Source of the DNA: Novosphingobium huizhouense
Lineage (GTDB): Bacteria; Pseudomonadota; Alphaproteobacteria; Sphingomonadales; Sphingomonadaceae
Direction of reading: 5' to 3'
Assembly: GCF_020179475.1 (NCBI RefSeq)
Contig: NZ_JAILXZ010000001.1
Coordinates: 1,550,001 to 1,614,000 of the forward strand
DNA length: 64,000 nt
Shown one piece after another: positions 61,415-64,000 of this stretch; the first letter of the stretch is position 1, and each line of letters begins with the position of its first letter. A program made the translations under genes and the position numbers. Below the pieces are notes generated by a model. The model was given only the letters and a program-made list of their open reading frames with translations. It ran no database searches and was not told the origin of the DNA.

Positions 61415-61997
61415 TCGCGTCGAGGAAGCGGCGGGCGATCGCATCGGCTTCGGCCGGGTCGAACTGACCGGGCGAAAGGCACAGTTCGAGCCATAGCCCG
61501 TCGACCAGCGCGGTGACGCCGATGGCGGCGCTGCGCAGGCGGTCGGCGGGCACGCCGCAGGCCGCGAGCAGTTCCTCGAGCCGGGCGCGGAAGGCGCAGT
61601 AGTGCGCCTCGTGCTGGGCGGCGATCTCGGGCCGGGCGGAGACCAGCGACCAGAACGCGATCCAGGTGGCGAGCAGGTCGGGGTTGGCGATCGGCGCGGC
61701 GAAGCTGCCGGTGACGAAGGCGGCCAGCCGGTCGCGCGGGTCGGGGCCTGCCGCGGCCACCGCCTCGGCGAGCCGGTCGGTCACCAGCCGGTCGGTTTCG
61801 GCGTAGGTTTCCGCGACGAGCGCATCGACACCTTCGAAGTAGTGGTTGACGAGGCCGGCCGAGACCCCCGCCTCGGCCGCGATCGCGCGCACGCTGGTGC
61901 GCGTCGCGCCCTCGCGGGCGAGCACGCGCATGCACGCCTCGATCAGGCTGCGGCGGCGGGCATCGGGAACCGAGCGGCGATAGGCGGGTGCTTTCAT
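61395..61997 (-). CDS. TetR/AcrR family regulator, BetI-like C-terminal domain
   Basis: 200 residues. The N-terminal HTH is TSVRAIAAEAGVSAGLVNHYF, followed by EGVDALVAETYAETDRL. The C-terminal half resembles BetI-type regulators (LAAFVTGSFAAPIANPDLLATWIAFW, ALVDGLWLELCLSPGQFDPAEA). The ATG is preceded by a TTG ten codons upstream that could also serve. It is divergent from a Rieske oxygenase gene across a 74-base spacer with TTGTTATACAA (around 62017-62027). It probably represses both itself and the oxygenase until its ligand, perhaps a quaternary amine or related compound, is present. Confidence 0.92.
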   Translation of the reverse strand: MKAPAYRRSVPDARRRSLIEACMRVLAREGATRTSVRAIAAEAGVSAGLVNHYFEGVDALVAETYAETDRLVTDRLAEAVAAAGPDPRDRLAAFVTGSFAAPIANPDLLATWIAFWSLVSARPEIAAQHEAHYCAFRARLEELLAACGVPADRLRSAAIGVTALVDGLWLELCLSPGQFDPAEADAIARRFLDAIIASGG

Positions 61998-62071
61998 GCT
62001 GGTGTCGGGCCTCGGTTTGTTATACAATCGTCCAATAAGTCGGTTCAGGAGCCGGCGGCAAGGACCAAGCG

Positions 62072-63253
62072 ATGGGTGATCTATCTTCCGCCTTTGCAGA
62101 GATCGCGTCGGTCGACGTCGACCCGGATGGTGACTGGAGCCTGCCGGGCTGGCTCTACACCGATCCCGAATACTATGCGAAGGAGATCGAGGAGGTTATC
62201 CGGCCTTCCTGGCAGATTGTATGTCACGCAAACGACATCGCTGCCCCCGGCGACTACCGCACTCTCGACTACCTCGGCGAAAGCGTCCTCGTCATCCGTG
62301 GCGAGGACGGACAGGTCCGCGCCTTTACCAATGTCTGCCGCCATCGCGCGATGCGACTGGTCGAGGGCCCTTCGGGTTGCGCGAAGAAGCTGATCTGTCC
62401 CTATCACGCCTGGGCTTTCGAAACCGACGGGCGCCTGACCGGCGTGCCGATGAAGTCCGACTACCCCGCGCTCAAGATGGAGGAGAACGGGCTTCATGCC
62501 GTGGCGGTCGAGATCTGGCGCGGCTTCGTCTTCGTCCGCCTCGTCGACAAGGGCTTCCCCTCGGTCGCCGAAATGATGGCGCCGTTCGAAGACGAAGTCG
62601 CGCCTTACCGCTTCGAGGAGATGCAGCGCATTTCCGATGTCCGCCTGCGCCCGCGCGCGGTGAACTGGAAGAACGTGGGCGACAACTATTCGGACAACCT
62701 GCACATTCCCGTCGCGCACGACGGCCTCACCCGCATCTTCGCCCGGTCCTACGAGATTTCGGCGCACGGCTGGGCCGACCGGATGAAGGGCGATCTGGTG
62801 GAAAAGCCCTCGGCCAACTTCTGGGAGCGGTTCTACCAGGCGCACCTGCCGGAAGTGCCGCACTTGTCGCAAACGGCGCAGCGCCGCTGGCTCTACTACA
62901 AGCTGTGGCCGAACATCGCCTTCGACATCTACGCCGACCAGATCGACTTCATGCAGTGGATCCCGACCGGGCCGACCAGCTGCGTGCTGCGCGAAATGGC
63001 CTATGCGCTGCCGGATGACCGGCGCGAGATGAAGCTCGCCCGCTATGCCAACTGGCGGATCAACCGCGTGGTCAACCAGGAGGACACCTGGCTGATCGAG
63101 CGGGTGCAGCAGGGCATGGCGAGCGGCAGCTACGGCGCCGGCCCCATCGGCCGCAGCGAGGTCTGCCTGCGCAGCTTCGCCCGCAAGATCCGCGCGATCT
63201 TCCCCGAAGCGCGCCTGCACAAGGCGCCGCCGGCGGGGTGGAGCAAGCGCTGA
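62072..63253 (+). CDS. Rieske non-haem iron oxygenase, alpha subunit
   Basis: 393 residues. The Rieske [2Fe-2S] ligands are CRHRAMRL and CPYHAW, 18 residues apart. The mononuclear iron site is in NWKNVGDNYSDNLHIPVAH (bridging Asp and two His), with the third ligand Asp further on (likely IDFMQW region). Length and layout are nearest to the oxygenases that demethylate or hydroxylate quaternary amines and aromatic acids (CntA/GbcA-like). Electrons must come from a separate reductase, which is not in this window. AAGGA lies 8 bases before the ATG. It is divergent from the TetR gene and followed by a CrtI-like oxidoreductase gene. Confidence 0.93.
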   Translation: MGDLSSAFAEIASVDVDPDGDWSLPGWLYTDPEYYAKEIEEVIRPSWQIVCHANDIAAPGDYRTLDYLGESVLVIRGEDGQVRAFTNVCRHRAMRLVEGPSGCAKKLICPYHAWAFETDGRLTGVPMKSDYPALKMEENGLHAVAVEIWRGFVFVRLVDKGFPSVAEMMAPFEDEVAPYRFEEMQRISDVRLRPRAVNWKNVGDNYSDNLHIPVAHDGLTRIFARSYEISAHGWADRMKGDLVEKPSANFWERFYQAHLPEVPHLSQTAQRRWLYYKLWPNIAFDIYADQIDFMQWIPTGPTSCVLREMAYALPDDRREMKLARYANWRINRVVNQEDTWLIERVQQGMASGSYGAGPIGRSEVCLRSFARKIRAIFPEARLHKAPPAGWSKR

Positions 63254-63285
63254 AGCACACGATATAGAGTTTCCGGGAGCACCAG

Positions 63286-64000
63286 ATGACCAATCGCTAC
63301 GACGCCATCGTGATCGGCGGCGGCCACAACGGCCTCACTTGCGCGTTCTACCTCGCCCGTGCCGGCATGAAGGTGCGCGTGCTCGAACGCCGCCACGTGG
63401 TTGGCGGCGCCGCGGTGACCGAGGAATTCCACCCCGGCTTCCGCAACTCGACCGCCAGCTACACGGTCAGCCTGCTGCGGCCCAAGGTCATCGCCGACAT
63501 GAAGCTGCACGAACGCGGCTACCGCGTGCTCGAGCGGACGATCAGCAACTTCTTCCCGTTCCCTGACACCTACCTCAAGCTCGGCGGCGCGCCGGGCCGG
63601 ACCGAGGCCGAGTTCGCGCGCTTTTCCAAGAAGGACGCCGAGGCCTATCCCAGGTACGACACCGCGCTCGAAAAGGTCGCCAACGTGCTGCGCGACATCG
63701 CGCTGCAGACCCCGCCCAACCTCGGCGGCGGGCTCGCCGCGCTGAAGAACGCGGTGATGCAGGGCTGGCCGCTCGCCAGGCTCGACCTTGCGACGCAGCG
63801 CGACCTGCTCGACATCTTCACCAAGTCGGCGCGCGATTTCCTCGACGGCTGGTTCGAGGACGATCACGTCAAGTCGGCCTTCGCCTTCGACGCGGTGGTC
63901 GGCAACTATGCCGGCGTCTCCACCCCCGGCAGTGCCTATGTCCTGCTGCACCACGTGTTCGGCGAAGTGAACGGCAAGCTCGGCGCCTGGGGCCACTCGG
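63286..64000 (+). CDS. CrtI/phytoene dehydrogenase-like FAD oxidoreductase (3' end outside window)
   Basis: The first 238 residues are present, open to the right edge. The FAD-binding motif is YDAIVIGGGHNGLTCAFYLA followed by VRVLERRHVVGGAAVTEEFH, the signature of COG1233 phytoene dehydrogenase-like flavoproteins. The section STPGSAYVLLHHVFGE also fits. A GGGAGCACC ribosome-binding site precedes the ATG, 32 bases after the oxygenase stop, so both belong to one operon. Members act on carotenoids, all-trans-retinol-like or steroid-like substrates, and many are uncharacterised. The pairing with a Rieske oxygenase hints at a short oxidative pathway for a hydrophobic or amine substrate. Confidence 0.9.
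   Translation, partial: MTNRYDAIVIGGGHNGLTCAFYLARAGMKVRVLERRHVVGGAAVTEEFHPGFRNSTASYTVSLLRPKVIADMKLHERGYRVLERTISNFFPFPDTYLKLGGAPGRTEAEFARFSKKDAEAYPRYDTALEKVANVLRDIALQTPPNLGGGLAALKNAVMQGWPLARLDLATQRDLLDIFTKSARDFLDGWFEDDHVKSAFAFDAVVGNYAGVSTPGSAYVLLHHVFGEVNGKLGAWGHS

Overview
The window is GC-rich, gene-dense chromosomal DNA from an alphaproteobacterium, most likely a sphingomonad (order Sphingomonadales, Novosphingobium-like). The reasons are the DUF1476 (ATP synthase zeta)-BolA-monothiol glutaredoxin trio, four TonB-dependent receptors with sphingomonad-style signal peptides, tandem S9 prolyl oligopeptidases, and dispersed CTTCGACAAGCTCAG / CTGAACCTGTCGAA intergenic repeats. The genus is inferred from gene content, not measured. 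I see no rRNA, tRNA, CRISPR array, insertion sequence or prophage.

Layout. 1-1.5 kb: end of the ribosomal protein/rpoA operon (rpoA 3' end, rplQ). 1.6-6.4 kb: two paralogous secreted S9A peptidases. 6.4-10 kb: small genes, including ATP synthase inhibitor zeta, BolA, Grx and a Nudix hydrolase. 10.2-11.1 kb: ohr-ohrR peroxide operon. 11.2-14 kb: a membrane protein and a large unrecognised 745-residue protein whose ribosome-binding site lies in a hairpin. 14-19.9 kb: RND efflux operon (adaptor, pump, outer-membrane channel). 20-22.1 kb: L,D-transpeptidase-like protein, nitroreductase and DoxX. 22.3-28.8 kb: two TonB receptors and a secreted NPP-type phosphodiesterase. The second receptor has a good Pho box in front; the first has a degenerate one. 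28.9-29.5 kb: non-coding DNA with a promoter-like module and a repeat array. 29.5-34.2 kb: five-gene glycan cluster on the minus strand. 34.5-35.2 kb: RBBP9-type hydrolase. 35.2-44.3 kb: glycogen operon glgP-B-C-A-X. 44.6-57.3 kb: a coherent accessory block with two TonB receptors, a small helix-turn-helix-like protein, a hybrid histidine kinase, a LuxR-type response regulator, an exported RidA protein, a TPR-sulfotransferase, a cytochrome c and a Tat-exported flavin amine oxidase. 57.5-61.4 kb: aldo/keto reductase, quinone reductase-like MDR protein, a probable trans-acting sRNA on the minus strand, and an M20 peptidase. 61.4-64 kb: TetR regulator divergent from a Rieske oxygenase and a CrtI-like oxidoreductase that runs off the window.

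How it fits together. The most interesting block is 44.6-57.3 kb. A near-identical 26-bp operator-like element lies upstream of the two-component operon (and its divergent TonB receptor) and again between the exported RidA gene and the next TonB receptor. This suggests one regulon for uptake and periplasmic oxidation of an unknown amine: flavoenzyme oxidises, cytochrome c takes the electrons, RidA hydrolyses the reactive imine. The second theme is phosphate scavenging (Pho boxes, TonB receptors, phosphodiesterase). The third is RNA-level control: a minus-strand sRNA resembling the alphaproteobacterial mmgR/SuhB family and a hairpin that masks a Shine-Dalgarno sequence.
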